From Gigaspora rosea (Eukaryota; Glomeromycota; Glomeromycetes; Diversisporales; Gigasporaceae): a stretch of DNA of 64,000 bases. Both the position numbers and the translations under genes were made by a program. The stretch lies in assembly GCA_003550325.1 (NCBI GenBank), contig QKWP01000267.1, positions 99,324 through 163,323 on the forward strand, given 5' to 3'. The notes under the pieces were generated by a model. It saw only the letters and a program-made list of their open reading frames with translations, ran no database searches and was not told the origin of the DNA. Of the stretch, positions 33,482 to 44,188 are shown piece after piece (positions within the stretch are counted from its first letter, which is position 1; each line of letters opens with the position of its first letter).

Positions 33482-36400
33482 TTAGCCACTTTCAAAAGAT
33501 TCTACCAATACATTTAAAGAATTTTCATCAGAAGCATCAAGTTCTTCTATATATTGATGTCCTAACTCTAAAAGATGAGAAATACTCTTGCAATCATCTA
33601 ATTCAACTGGCTTGTCTAATAAAACTTGCCATCGTTGATAACGATTTTCCAGTATAGAATACATTGAATTATCAACGTTAAATTCATTATAATATAAATT
33701 TTTTGACCAAAAAAGTTTATCACAAAACATTTCTGGATGCAAAGGATCTGGTATATAATTACCAGTACCCAAAGAAAGCATTGTAACCTTTCTAGTTTCA
33801 CCACTTTCGAAATAAGCTGCCGATGCGGGATTGTTAAGATTAACACCTCCATCTATAAAAGTGCCCTTATTTCTTATTTTATAGGATGGAAAAAAATTGG
33901 GTGAAGCTGTTGTGGCCATTAATATATCATAAATCGTATCATCTGTGTTATAACATGTAAACAAGTGCGATTGTATTGTGTCTTCATTCACTGCAGGAAT
34001 AACCAGATCGGTGAGTGCTTGATTTAATCGAGTTTTTCCAAAATATTTGTTAAATATTAAAGAACGTCCTTCATTTGTATATTTTGTTGCTGCAAATAAG
34101 TTCCATGATTTACTTGTGAATATTGATGTCGCTTGGTTCTGATAAAACTCTAATAAATCAGTAGCTGAAAAAAGAGGCTTTGAACTTAATAACTCTGGCA
34201 TCTCTGGCATTGAAAGCGCAGCGCCAATAAATCCACCTGTAGAAGTTCCAGCTATCATATTAAATAGTTGAGAAATGGGTTTACGGACACGATATTCTAA
34301 TTCACTGAGCCACAAAGCTGGTAATATGCTACGCACACCACCTCCATCAATCGAGAGAATTCTATAAACAGAATTATCATTATTATATCGATGTAAAGTT
34401 TTAATTGAATTACCTACATCGTATATTTTTTTCTTGTGATAATTAATACGACTTTCAACAGTATATTCTTTTAATCTATCAAGAAGTCTCTTCTGTTTTG
34501 TGACTAAGATATTTTGAGGATCTAACTTCAATGCCTCAATAATCCATTCCATAGCCTTGTCGTATTTTATTTCTTTATAAGAAGCGATACTACAAAGTCG
34601 CCAATACTCAGCAGATGATGTTAAATCTGAGTTCATATCAAGAAGTTTTATAAGCCGACTATATTGTGATAAGTTTAACAAACATTTTGCAAAGCTAAGA
34701 GTCGCAGATAGGTTATTGGGATCCATTTCACGTACTTTTTCGTAATGTTCTTTAGCATGGCTCCAATGACGTAAACTGCTTAATAAATTGTCTTTATCGT
34801 CTTCAGCTAATTTCACAAAGTGATCAGCTAGTTTAGTATGAAGGTATATTCTTTCATTATTATCAGATACCCGTAGTTTGTCTTTTAAGTAATCCATATA
34901 TTTTTTATCATATTCTCTATCATTTTCTTGATTTGGTTGTTTTTCAACTAACATCATAGAATAGGTTGAAGGAATTTCAGGAGACTCAGGCACTTCACCA
35001 TTCATAATCCATAAAAAATCTTCCAAAACTTCGAGGCGTGATTCAGTTGAACCAGTGAATTGATAATTATTGCTTATTGAATTTCTAATTTCTTTAATTT
35101 TTTTCCTAATTCTCGCAATTGCTTCCTCATCAGTATCTAATATATCAAAAATTGCGAGGTTAAGTCTCGCAATATTACGCATTTCTTCTAATCTTGACCG
35201 AAAGGGCATTTTTTGTGCATCATTTATATATTCTTTTGCTATTTCACTATGTGATCTAAGAAGAAAAAAATCCATAATAATATGAAAAATACTATTAGCT
35301 AGGCTTTTCAGATTCTTTTTCCGTAATTCATGGACACGGCCATCCAATACTTCAGCTTCTTTCACGAGTTTTTCATTTAATGCCCCTCTAAAAGCAGTAT
35401 ATCCCTTAACACGTAATTCAGCTGAAGATATATCACTATCCAAAATTTTTATTTTGTTGCTGCTTAGCACTTCGCCAATCAAATTTAATAAATAAGCGAT
35501 GCCATCAGATCTAAAACCATGACTCAAAAGTGAATCAATTATATATTCAGGATCAATTATTATATCAGAATCTTTTAAGTTTATGAGACTAGTGTCCTCT
35601 TTGTATTCTCCACAAAGCAAATCGAAAAATGTTTGATAATTTCCTTCATCATAAGCATCTAATGCATCTTTTATAATTTTATTGAGGTTTTGACGAATTT
35701 CTGGCTCATTTAAAAGCCTTGTGCCTTGTTTCAACGTCAAACTATACAATAACGACAGTGGTGCTACCCATAAAATGCTTACTATAGGCGCAAATATAAT
35801 TGATGCAGCTATTACTGCTCCAGTTCCCACTGTAGCTACTGCCATTGATATAGCTCCAGCTATTTTACACCCGACGGATAGTTCGATTGAACGTAAAATT
35901 TCTTCTTGATAGGATTGATAGCTAACAATTTGACGATCTGGTTTGAACATTAATTCAGTTGATAAGTTTCTTAAATCATTTTCGATTGACTTTTGAATAG
36001 TATTCTTCTCTAAAAAGGACATTCCCTCATTCACCACTTTAACCAGAGCCTGTGAATTACCTAAATTGTCTTTTAACTTAATGTTAGTATCAAATTGAGA
36101 AGTTCCTTTAACTTTATCAAATATTTTTTTTGCTTCGACTAAATCCTCCTGAGAGATATATTGAGAATTCTGGCAAATTAATCGAATGGCTGATAAAGCA
36201 TATAATTGAGATTCCATGAAGTGATTCGAGATATATAAACATAATGCCATATTCCCTCGTAACTTGATTTGTTTTTTTAATTCTCTAGCAGAATCTGCAA
36301 CTTTACAAGCAGCACGATATTCCTTATGAGCTAATAATCCATAAGATACGCTTAAACGTTTTAATTCTCTAATGGGAATTTCTTTAATGTCCTCGATTTT

Positions 36401-37480
36401 TAAAATCTTTAGTTTATTCCCATTATTTTTATAGGTGTTACGATAATCATTCGCAATATTAAACTTCTCATTTGCATTCTTTTCATGAAAATTAAGCACA
36501 CCTTGACTTTTTGAAGTTTCTTTCAAGTCCGTCAATAAGGCCTCTTTAATTTCTGTAATAATTCTAAAGAGCTCTATACCGAGGTATTGGTCGTTACTAT
36601 GAAGTCCATTAGGAGTATTGGAATGTTTCGTTCTATCTGGATGGAAACAGGAAGCGAGTTCTCTATACCGTTTATTGATTTCACCTTCGATAAACAAGAT
36701 ATTGCTGAACAAAATTGCTTTCTTATTAGGTGAGTTTAGAGTATTGTGTATAAAATCTAATTTTTTTGAATAAACTGTTTGACTAACGTGATTATTTGCA
36801 AATTCTTCTAAATCTTTTAAAACTATTAAGCGATCATGTACTTTCTCCATCTTTTGCTTAACCTCTGATTGATTCGATTGACCATCATCTTCATTATTAA
36901 GTTGGTCAAGAACAATTAGTTCTTCATCAATTAGAACATTTAATGACTCGCACAAAGACTTCTCACAATCAACAAGCTTTTGATAACTTTCAAATGTTTT
37001 TGGTGTATCATGTAAATTTTCAAAAGCTTTTCTAATAGGTTCAACAACGGTCTCGCCAAATATATCCTGCGCTTCCATTAGTTTCTCTCTTGCGGATTTC
37101 TCTAACTGGCTTTTGCCAGAATCAGAGGATTGATTGTCGGATTCAGCATTTATAAACTGTATGGATTGATTTTCATCGATATCTACTCTCTTTGGTCTGA
37201 ACTTGTTGTATTTTCCTAGTAACTTTTCCTGTTTTGCAGCTTCATCTATTTTATTAATCGCTTTTAAATAACTCGCGTAGGTTGAATGGTATCGATATTT
37301 ATAAAATCCGTGTTGCTCCTCATCTTCCTCTTCTAATTTATCAATTAAGGCTTTTCCTTCAACAAATTTCAACTTAATTTCTTGTTCATGAATTTGAATT
37401 CCGTTGCATAACTGAAATTCAATTAATTTTTCTATTTCTGAGAAGAATGTTTCAATTTGAGAGTCCATTATTACTATCAA
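33482..37480 (-). CDS. Giant patatin-like phospholipase with J-domain-like and TPR-like regions (1,332 aa)
   Basis: A single uninterrupted frame (MIVIMDSQ; Met5 is an equally good start). Residues 1-260 are acidic and coiled-coil-like. Around 270-320, YRELASCFHPDRTKH resembles the J-domain helix II-HPD-helix III that recruits Hsp70. Around 540-575 a hydrophobic Ala/Ile/Val-rich stretch (IAGAISMAVATVGTGAVIAA) could be membrane-inserting. About 885-1000 reads like TPR helices (AKEHYEKVREMDPNN, AMEWIIEALKLDPQN). The C-terminal patatin domain is intact: DGGGVR near 1045 (oxyanion loop), GTSTGG near 1080 (nucleophile Ser in G-x-S-x-G), DGG near 1210 (catalytic Asp). It should hydrolyse acyl esters of lipids. 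Signalling, defence or incompatibility roles are known for fungal patatin multidomain proteins, but no NACHT or NB-ARC motif is visible here. Catalysis is well supported; biological role is unknown. Confidence 0.9.
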   Translation of the reverse strand: MIVIMDSQIETFFSEIEKLIEFQLCNGIQIHEQEIKLKFVEGKALIDKLEEEDEEQHGFYKYRYHSTYASYLKAINKIDEAAKQEKLLGKYNKFRPKRVDIDENQSIQFINAESDNQSSDSGKSQLEKSAREKLMEAQDIFGETVVEPIRKAFENLHDTPKTFESYQKLVDCEKSLCESLNVLIDEELIVLDQLNNEDDGQSNQSEVKQKMEKVHDRLIVLKDLEEFANNHVSQTVYSKKLDFIHNTLNSPNKKAILFSNILFIEGEINKRYRELASCFHPDRTKHSNTPNGLHSNDQYLGIELFRIITEIKEALLTDLKETSKSQGVLNFHEKNANEKFNIANDYRNTYKNNGNKLKILKIEDIKEIPIRELKRLSVSYGLLAHKEYRAACKVADSARELKKQIKLRGNMALCLYISNHFMESQLYALSAIRLICQNSQYISQEDLVEAKKIFDKVKGTSQFDTNIKLKDNLGNSQALVKVVNEGMSFLEKNTIQKSIENDLRNLSTELMFKPDRQIVSYQSYQEEILRSIELSVGCKIAGAISMAVATVGTGAVIAASIIFAPIVSILWVAPLSLLYSLTLKQGTRLLNEPEIRQNLNKIIKDALDAYDEGNYQTFFDLLCGEYKEDTSLINLKDSDIIIDPEYIIDSLLSHGFRSDGIAYLLNLIGEVLSSNKIKILDSDISSAELRVKGYTAFRGALNEKLVKEAEVLDGRVHELRKKNLKSLANSIFHIIMDFFLLRSHSEIAKEYINDAQKMPFRSRLEEMRNIARLNLAIFDILDTDEEAIARIRKKIKEIRNSISNNYQFTGSTESRLEVLEDFLWIMNGEVPESPEIPSTYSMMLVEKQPNQENDREYDKKYMDYLKDKLRVSDNNERIYLHTKLADHFVKLAEDDKDNLLSSLRHWSHAKEHYEKVREMDPNNLSATLSFAKCLLNLSQYSRLIKLLDMNSDLTSSAEYWRLCSIASYKEIKYDKAMEWIIEALKLDPQNILVTKQKRLLDRLKEYTVESRINYHKKKIYDVGNSIKTLHRYNNDNSVYRILSIDGGGVRSILPALWLSELEYRVRKPISQLFNMIAGTSTGGFIGAALSMPEMPELLSSKPLFSATDLLEFYQNQATSIFTSKSWNLFAATKYTNEGRSLIFNKYFGKTRLNQALTDLVIPAVNEDTIQSHLFTCYNTDDTIYDILMATTASPNFFPSYKIRNKGTFIDGGVNLNNPASAAYFESGETRKVTMLSLGTGNYIPDPLHPEMFCDKLFWSKNLYYNEFNVDNSMYSILENRYQRWQVLLDKPVELDDCKSISHLLELGHQYIEELDASDENSLNVLVESFESG

Positions 37481-37730
37481 GAACCGATATAGAAATCATT
37501 TACGATACGAAAGAGAAATATGACCGTCGTCAAGAATAAATTGACGGAATTGGTAGTGTAGTGGAGATCTTTACAAAAAAAATATTTGAGTATTTATGAT
37601 TTGTTACAAAATTTGAGGGAACTGATTCAATTATAGGTATTTAGTTCAATTGTCAACGGGTAATATGTCTGCAGTAAAAAAAGTGATTTTATATTAGCTT
37701 TTGTATCACTTGAATGCGTTCGATCACTCT

Positions 37731-37974
37731 TAATAATGACTGATCGTAATATTGTAGTAATAGTAATGAATTCGAGTTAAATAAATTATGGTTACCACGA
37801 ATTGCATAATTTGCATAATGTAGTTTAGCATTTGTCATATGGCTAAACATGATGATGCAGAACGCCTAACTTTAATTAATTGATAATAGCTTTTTTACAA
37901 ATGAAACTTTCTCATCATAATAATGATTGATCGTTAATACTGTAGTAATAGTAATGAATTCGAGTTAAATAAAT
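37731..37974. repeat. 56-bp direct repeat pair
   Basis: TAATAATGACTGATCGTAAT to GAATTCGAGTTAAATAAAT at 37731-37786 recurs with few changes at 37918-37974, upstream of the patatin start. This could be duplicated promoter DNA or a local duplication. Confidence 0.75.
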
Positions 37975-38089
37975 CTATCTATCTATACCCCCTAATTTAA
38001 GATTCGCATTTTTGATTGATCATCTTCAGAAAATATGAAACATGACCAGAGTGTGGGAAAACAATACAGAAATTATTTACATACGTTCA

Positions 38090-38430
38090 TTATATTGATG
38101 TGTGCTTACCAATTTTATCTATCTCTAATATATACGAATCGATATCTTTAATTCTGGGATTGTGGAATTTAACGTTTTTGATGGGCTGCATCCAAAAACG
38201 TAATGAAAAAACTTTGAGGCTATGACATGCGAAGTGATGGTAATCACGTAATCGAAATAAGGAGCACCTCCGGCTGCCACATGTGAAATTCAGCAACGTG
38301 GGTAATCCAAATGCAAGCACAACTATTGACAAGTATCGGGCGCAATTGGCCTGACAAAGATGGCTCCGCAATGGAAAAACTAACAAACAAAAATATAATA
38401 ATAATAAATAAATAAATAAACTCCAAAAGT
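38090..38430. other. Patatin upstream spacer, no gene supported
   Basis: Overlapping short minus-strand frames occur (to 38386 and 38426) but have no recognisable motif. I leave them uncalled. Confidence 0.35.
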
Positions 38431-38482
38431 AACGATAGGAAAATCCTGAACTTGCTGATTCTTATTTTAAAATCTTAAAGAA

Positions 38483-38613
38483 AATAAATATTTTTTATAC
38501 TTACTGAAATTAATGTATATAAAATAGTAATATATATAAACTTGAATAAATATTTTTTATACTTACTGGAATTAATGTATATAAAATAGCAATATATATA
38601 TAAACTTGAATAA
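38483..38613. repeat. Two-unit tandem duplication (about 62 bp)
   Basis: AAATATTTTTTATACTTACT...AATTAATGTATATAAAATAG...TATATAAACTTGAATAA occurs twice head-to-tail with two or three differences. Confidence 0.85.
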
Positions 38614-38889
38614 GTTATTTTAATTCTTCTAATAATATTTTTTATATTTAAATACAGTAACAGATATTATATATATGTTGTACGTTGAAATGGAATTATT
38701 GCGGATTTAGAATCCAAATAGGTTGGAAATGCAACCCAAGTTGGTACGAAACTTAAAAGCAACTTAAGTTGATTCTAAATTTGATGTTTGTAAATTAATA
38801 TCAAGTTTGATTTTAAATTCGATGTCATATATCATATCGTTATGTCAAAATAAAATAAAACATTTTTATGATTTTATTTTTTATTTCAC

Positions 38890-40363
38890 TAGAGCTGTTA
38901 ATGGCTTGAGCGGCTTGGCTTGGCTTTTAAAAACCGTGGCTCCGGCTGGAGCCATGGCTATTAAAGTCACGGCTTAAGCCATGGCTCAAGCTATGGCTCA
39001 AGCCATGGCTCAAACCATGGCTCCAATAATTATTGATCTGCATCAGTATTATAGCTATTCTCATAAATTCTGGGGCAACTGATAAAAATTTGGCCCAAAT
39101 TAATTCGGCCGAATTCGATAAGTTATTGAAATGTTCGAAAATGGATCTTACCAAAGAATAGGAATCGAAATTTAGTTTAGTTTTTTTAAAACCGAATTTT
39201 TCGTCTTCGACAAAAAACGAAAAATAATTAGAAATGAATAAATGCCTTCGTTTGAACGAAAATGGCTTGCCAAAGAATAGGATCGAAATTTAGTTTAATT
39301 TTTTTAAACCCGAATTTTTCTTCTTCGACAAGAAACGAAAAATAATTATAATAGAAATGAATAGATGCTTCGTTTGAACGAATATGGATCTTGCCAAAGA
39401 ATAGGAATTGAAGTTTTATACAATTTTTAAAAATTAATTTCGTCGAAGAATATTAGAAATAAATAAAGGCTTCGTTTGAACGAACATGGATCTTGTTAAA
39501 GAATAGGAATTGAAATTTTAAACAATTTTTTAAAAAACAAAATTTCGTCGAAAAATAATTAGAAATGAATAAAGGCTTCGTTTGAATGAAAATGGCAAAG
39601 GATAGGAATTGAAATTTTATATAGTTTTTTAAAAACAAATTTCGTCGAAAAAATAATTAGAAATGAATTAGGCTTCGTTTGAATGAAAATGGATCTTGCC
39701 AAAGAATAGGAATTGAAATTTACACAATTTTTAAAAACAAAATTTCGTCGAAAAATAATTAGAAATGAATAAAGGCTTCGTTTGAGCGAAAATGGATTTT
39801 GCCAAAGAATAGGAATCGAAATTTTACACAATTTTTTAAAACAAAATTTCGTCGATAAATAATTAGAAATAAATAAAGGCTTCGTTTAGCGAAAATGGAT
39901 TTTGCCAAAGAATAGGAATCGAAATTTTACACAATTTTAAAGCCTTCGTTTGAGCGAAAATGGATTTTGCCAAAGAATAGGAATTGAAAGTTTATGACTT
40001 ACAAGTGCGACAAGTATGCATGTCGATATTTAGTCTTATTGCTGCATTATAATATATATTAGCACCTCATTACTGTAAACTACGTATATCTTATTATTCA
40101 CGTTATCGACTTCGGCCGAAATTAATTTCGGCCAAATTTTTATCAGTTGTCCCAGAATTTATGAGAATAGTATAATCATGAGCTGCAGCTTAAGCTGAGC
40201 CACAGTTAAGCTGCGGCTCTAAGTTATATCTCAAGCCACAAATTAAGCTGCAACTCTAAGATTCGGCTCAATCATTATGGCTCCTCGGCTTGGGCTGGCT
40301 TGGCTTTATTATGCAGCTGAAGAATAGCTGAAGCCGGCTTCAAATGAGCCGTTAACAACTCTA
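38890..40363. mobile_element. Non-autonomous hAT element with 8-bp target duplication
   Basis: The left end TAGAGCTGTTAATGGCTTGA and right end GAGCCGTTAACAACTCTA are inverted. Identical 8-bp duplications TATTTCAC flank it (38882-38889, 40364-40371). TAGAG-type ends and an 8-bp duplication are diagnostic of the hAT superfamily. Long subterminal regions are dense in GGCTTGGCTTGGC, CATGGCTCAAGC and AAGCTGCGGCTC words, then TTCGGCC-AATT inverted repeats. There is no transposase frame. The interior is a minisatellite (separate entry). Confidence 0.88.
39115..39995. repeat. Minisatellite inside the hAT element (about nine units of 65-120 bp)
   Basis: The unit contains CCAAAGAATAGGAATTGAAA, an A/T tract, TTTCGTCGAAAAATAATTAG and GGCTTCGTTTGAACGAAAAT. 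The word AAAGAATAGGA or a close form occurs near 39153, 39271, 39395, 39496, 39597, 39698, 39803, 39905 and 39972. Short minus-strand frames here (39453-39831) are repeat artefacts. Confidence 0.85.
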
Positions 40364-40371
40364 TATTTCAC

Positions 40372-42159
40372 TTTTTCGTCCTTTGCAAAAACTCTATCAG
40401 ATAACTAAATCTTAAGATTATTAATTTTTGCCCATAATGCATTTGAAGAAATGCTTTCCAAATATTTTAGCAGCAGATCGCCTAATAGTTGACGTAAATC
40501 CTTTATAGCACGTGAAGTCTTTGATTTTTGTATTAAGGTTTTACATAGATCCAGAAAATACAAGAAAACGATCGAAAGGCATTCCCATTCAAGATCCTCG
40601 AATAACACATATTGCTTGGATACAATTCCGACATTATTAGATTACTTCTAAGTTTCTAGAATTAAATACTGTAGTACAGTCGATCCTGGAGATTTGAACG
40701 TTCCTATAACACCTTCAGATATAACGAGCACAATAAATTTTTCTATAACGAATGTTTTTTCAACTTACGTAAGCGTTCAGTAGAAGTGTCTATTATGCAA
40801 TCCTAGATAATATTAACTGCAAATACAAAAAGCGCATGTGAAAAAAATCGTTGCAAATGAAAAAATATGTACCGTGCTAAATAATAATCGTGTATGTAAA
40901 AAACTTCATGTAATGCTTTTAAATTTAATTAAAAAATAAACCCTATTCTATATTCAGCGACTTAAATTTCAAAACAAAGCATTGATGAAATAATTTGGGA
41001 TACACATAATTTAGTGTAGGTTGAATTGAAATTCTTTAACGACTCAAGCACATTTTAGAATTCTATTACTTATTTGAAATCAATTTAGGTAGATTCTAAA
41101 TCCACAATAATTTCATTCCGACGTACGACATATATAATCAATTAGACTAGTACTAATCTCTTGGACCAGACCAATCAAATTGGTCAAATTGGCATTTTAA
41201 AAAATTTTTTTATTTGATTTTTGATTAAATATATATTTAATAAAAAAGTTTGTTATAAATAATAATAAGTAAAAAGATTTACAAAATAAACGAAGTAAAA
41301 AATTTTATATTTGTAGATTGTTATTTAAATCTAATTTTCAATATAATTTATATATAATAAAAATAATCCTTTTTAAACAATAAATTTGTAAATTTAATAA
41401 ATTTAATACCAGAATTTACTTAATTGGCACTTTATTTGCTATAATAGAATACATTTGGTTAGTTTTTAAATATATTTGTTAAATCTTCAAGATTATTTAG
41501 CAACTATAGACAATTATTTATAATATAATATTAAAAATTTTTTTGATAATAAAGAAAATAATTTAGAACTTACAAATAAAAATAAATTAGATACTGAGTT
41601 TGAAAGATAATAAATTAAATATAACTATATAAATAAATAATTATAAAAGGACTATATTAGTTAGTGTTTTTTTATATCTCAAAATTTTACTAAGGCAATC
41701 CTGGTTGCACTCTAACAAAAAATACCCTCTCGCAATTTTGTACTAATTTTAACTTTAACACTAATCCGAATCTAACTCCAGGTGAAATTAGGGGACACAA
41801 AGTGCACGGAAGATTATTATAAAAAATATAAATTATAAAATATTATTAAAAAAATAAAAACATTAAAAATATATATTGTAAAGCTGTAACTTTCATGACA
41901 CAACTCTAATTACAAATATTACAAATATGGAATTAATTCCGACCAGAATTATAAGTTTGGCCAGCATTAACTACTAAAATTTGATTATATATACAAAGGT
42001 AGAATCGTCACCCAACGAAGTAAATTTTGGTTAGGTTGCTTATGGTTAGGATATTGCTTCTAGGTAGATTAGAAGGTACTATGTACATCAAAATTTTGCA
42101 AGGAAAATTTATTACTAATGCGCAAAAGGCCTTTTCATAGACTAAATTTTGATTTATAG
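40372..42159. other. Intergenic, repeats only
   Basis: At 40675-40760, TACAGTCGATCCTGGAGATT followed by TATAACGAGCAC resembles one end of a TA-type MITE, without a partner. 42080-42151 is the dispersed AAAATTTTGCAAGGAA repeat. No gene is supported. A small minus-strand frame at 40405-40608 has no recognisable features. Confidence 0.4.
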
Positions 42160-42685
42160 TAGTGAATTGACTCGATTATATTATGCTCGATCATTGATCG
42201 ATTAAGATCAATAATCGAGCACCAATTGATAGGCTCGAGCAACAATAGGTCAATCAATGATTGATGATGCTGATCGATCAAATAAGTATTATATTGATCG
42301 ATTAAAAATTTTTTAATATGATTTCACTCGGGATATTATTTAATTTCTGATCTAAATGTCTAACGCTAATATTTCATATGGCCGAAAATTTTTGATGAAA
42401 ATGTTGTGATTATTAATATCGGGCGCATCGTGTTACAAGAAGAGATGTAATTTTATAAGGTTGCATGACCTTATTATTTTTAATATAATATTTTTTAACT
42501 GGTAAATATAATATAATCGATCAATGATTGACTTAATTATTGATCGATTATATTCACTCGAGCTCAAAATTACATGCTTGATCGATCATACTCGATCAAG
42601 CATGTATCCTTGATTTTTGATCGATTAAAAAATTTTTTTCGGGTCAATCATCGATCAATAATTTTTTTGCCAAGTCAATTCACTA
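42160..42685 (+). mobile_element. 526-bp hAT MITE, copy 1
   Basis: Begins TAGTGAATTGACTCG and ends CAAGTCAATTCACTA, flanked by the 8-bp duplication ATTTATAG (42152-42159, 42686-42693). The interior has many ATCGATCA/TGATCGAT words. It has the same length as the copy at 46790-47315 and appears virtually identical to its reverse complement. It is inserted inside a dispersed repeat. Confidence 0.9.
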
Positions 42686-42693
42686 ATTTATAG

Positions 42694-44188
42694 ATGAACT
42701 TTTGAATTTTCTGATCTGATCTTGAAATTTGATTGGCTGTGAAATTTTTTACGGTGGTGATTTTATCCCCGTTGATAATATATGATTCCGAATTTTTTAA
42801 AATTCGAGCTAGTTTGAGCTATAAATCTTTGGTTAAATACTAAATTTTTCCGAAATGTAATAACGAATAAACAAATTTAGCCGGCTAAAACTTTGAATTA
42901 TGTAGATTTTGGCCTAAATTATCATTATATTGGCTAAAAAAAAAAATCATCAAAATTTATCAGTGTCAGTGCCGCAGGTCCTACATTCTAATAAAACTTT
43001 CTATATAGCTCTTTTTATTTTATTATGGTTATATAAATAATTTACAATTTGAAAATAAAAACCAAAATATATGGAAGTTCTCCTATGATGTATATACTTG
43101 TCCATTGTAATTCCTCCAACAATAACGTAATATTTACATATATACGTATGTACTGTAATATAGAGAAAAGTCATAACTGGTAATTAGATAAGTGTACATG
43201 TCCCAAATAATACTTCGAACGGGTAAGACCTAGAGATGGCAAAATTATTACATATTCTTAATTATAATGTTCAAGGTTTTTGCTATGTAATTTTTACGAT
43301 ATTTTATTTTTAGCAAAAACCAATTTTACTTTTTTTGTTTAAATCTTAGTCATTATCATGTGGTTAAGTGTATAAGAATAAGTAATAATACTTAAGTAAA
43401 GGATACGTCATAATTAATTATTACATACCTGATACGTACGTACAGTACGTACAAAATACCATGGTAATAGCTATTTGAGGACTAATATAATACATCGATC
43501 TAATATATTGTTCTAAACAATGGCCGAACCTAAGTTTTGGGTCGGGTTTTCCATAGTCCGACCAGAACTTCAAAATTTCTGCAAGTGATGCAATTCTAAA
43601 AAGGATATTTTTATACGTAGATCGTAAGATTCCCAATCACCCTAATAATCTTAATGTCATGGATTATATTTCTTCCTGGGATGCTGCAAACTTCCAATTA
43701 TATACAATTAGAAATTTTACGTTGTATTCGCAAAACAGGAAGTTGCACTCTTTTTTGCAAACCAGGGTCATATTCAACGCACTAAATCAAAAATGGAACA
43801 ACTGTCAAAAAATCGTCCCTCTACAAGTGTTATCATGCAATAATCTTTTTTTTCCTTTTTGGGTATTAATCAACACGGATCAGCCCGACAAAGGCAGATG
43901 ATTTTACATATATTAATATACTTGCTTCACAGTCTAAGCCTAACCCAATTTTTTAATTGAAATTATATAATAAATGCGCACGCGCTTGGTCAAAAAAAAC
44001 TGTGCATATTTGACCTCGTACGGAGTATCTCAATATTGCGCAATATCTTAATGAATAACGTTATCGTTTCACCACATTACATTACACGTACGTACTTACT
44101 TATTTACATGTGTAACGTATATCTCAGATATTTATCGGGAATCGAAAATTTGTCCTTCCTTTACACTAAAATTTTGATCTTTCAAAAA
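42694..44188. other. Intergenic upstream of the F-box/LRR gene
   Basis: The start of this stretch continues the repeat interrupted by the MITE. TACGTACGTAC and AGTACGTAC occur at 43433-43451, and CACGTACGTAC near 44086-44096. I see no other gene. The open frame of the next gene extends back to 44036 but is unlikely to be translated from there. Confidence 0.4.

Noticed and set aside
33482-37480. NACHT or NB-ARC domain in the patatin protein
   Set aside because: No Walker A GxxxxGK(S/T) followed by a suitable Walker B was seen between the N-terminal region and the patatin domain.
39453-39831. Overlapping minus-strand frames of 61-90 residues
   Set aside because: They are produced by the minisatellite inside the hAT element, with repeated YSFLIIFRR-like words from each unit.
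44036-44188. Upstream extension of the F-box/LRR frame
   Set aside because: The frame is open, but the F-box family normally starts within a few residues of LPNECFLEIF. The extra 51 residues look like translated promoter DNA.
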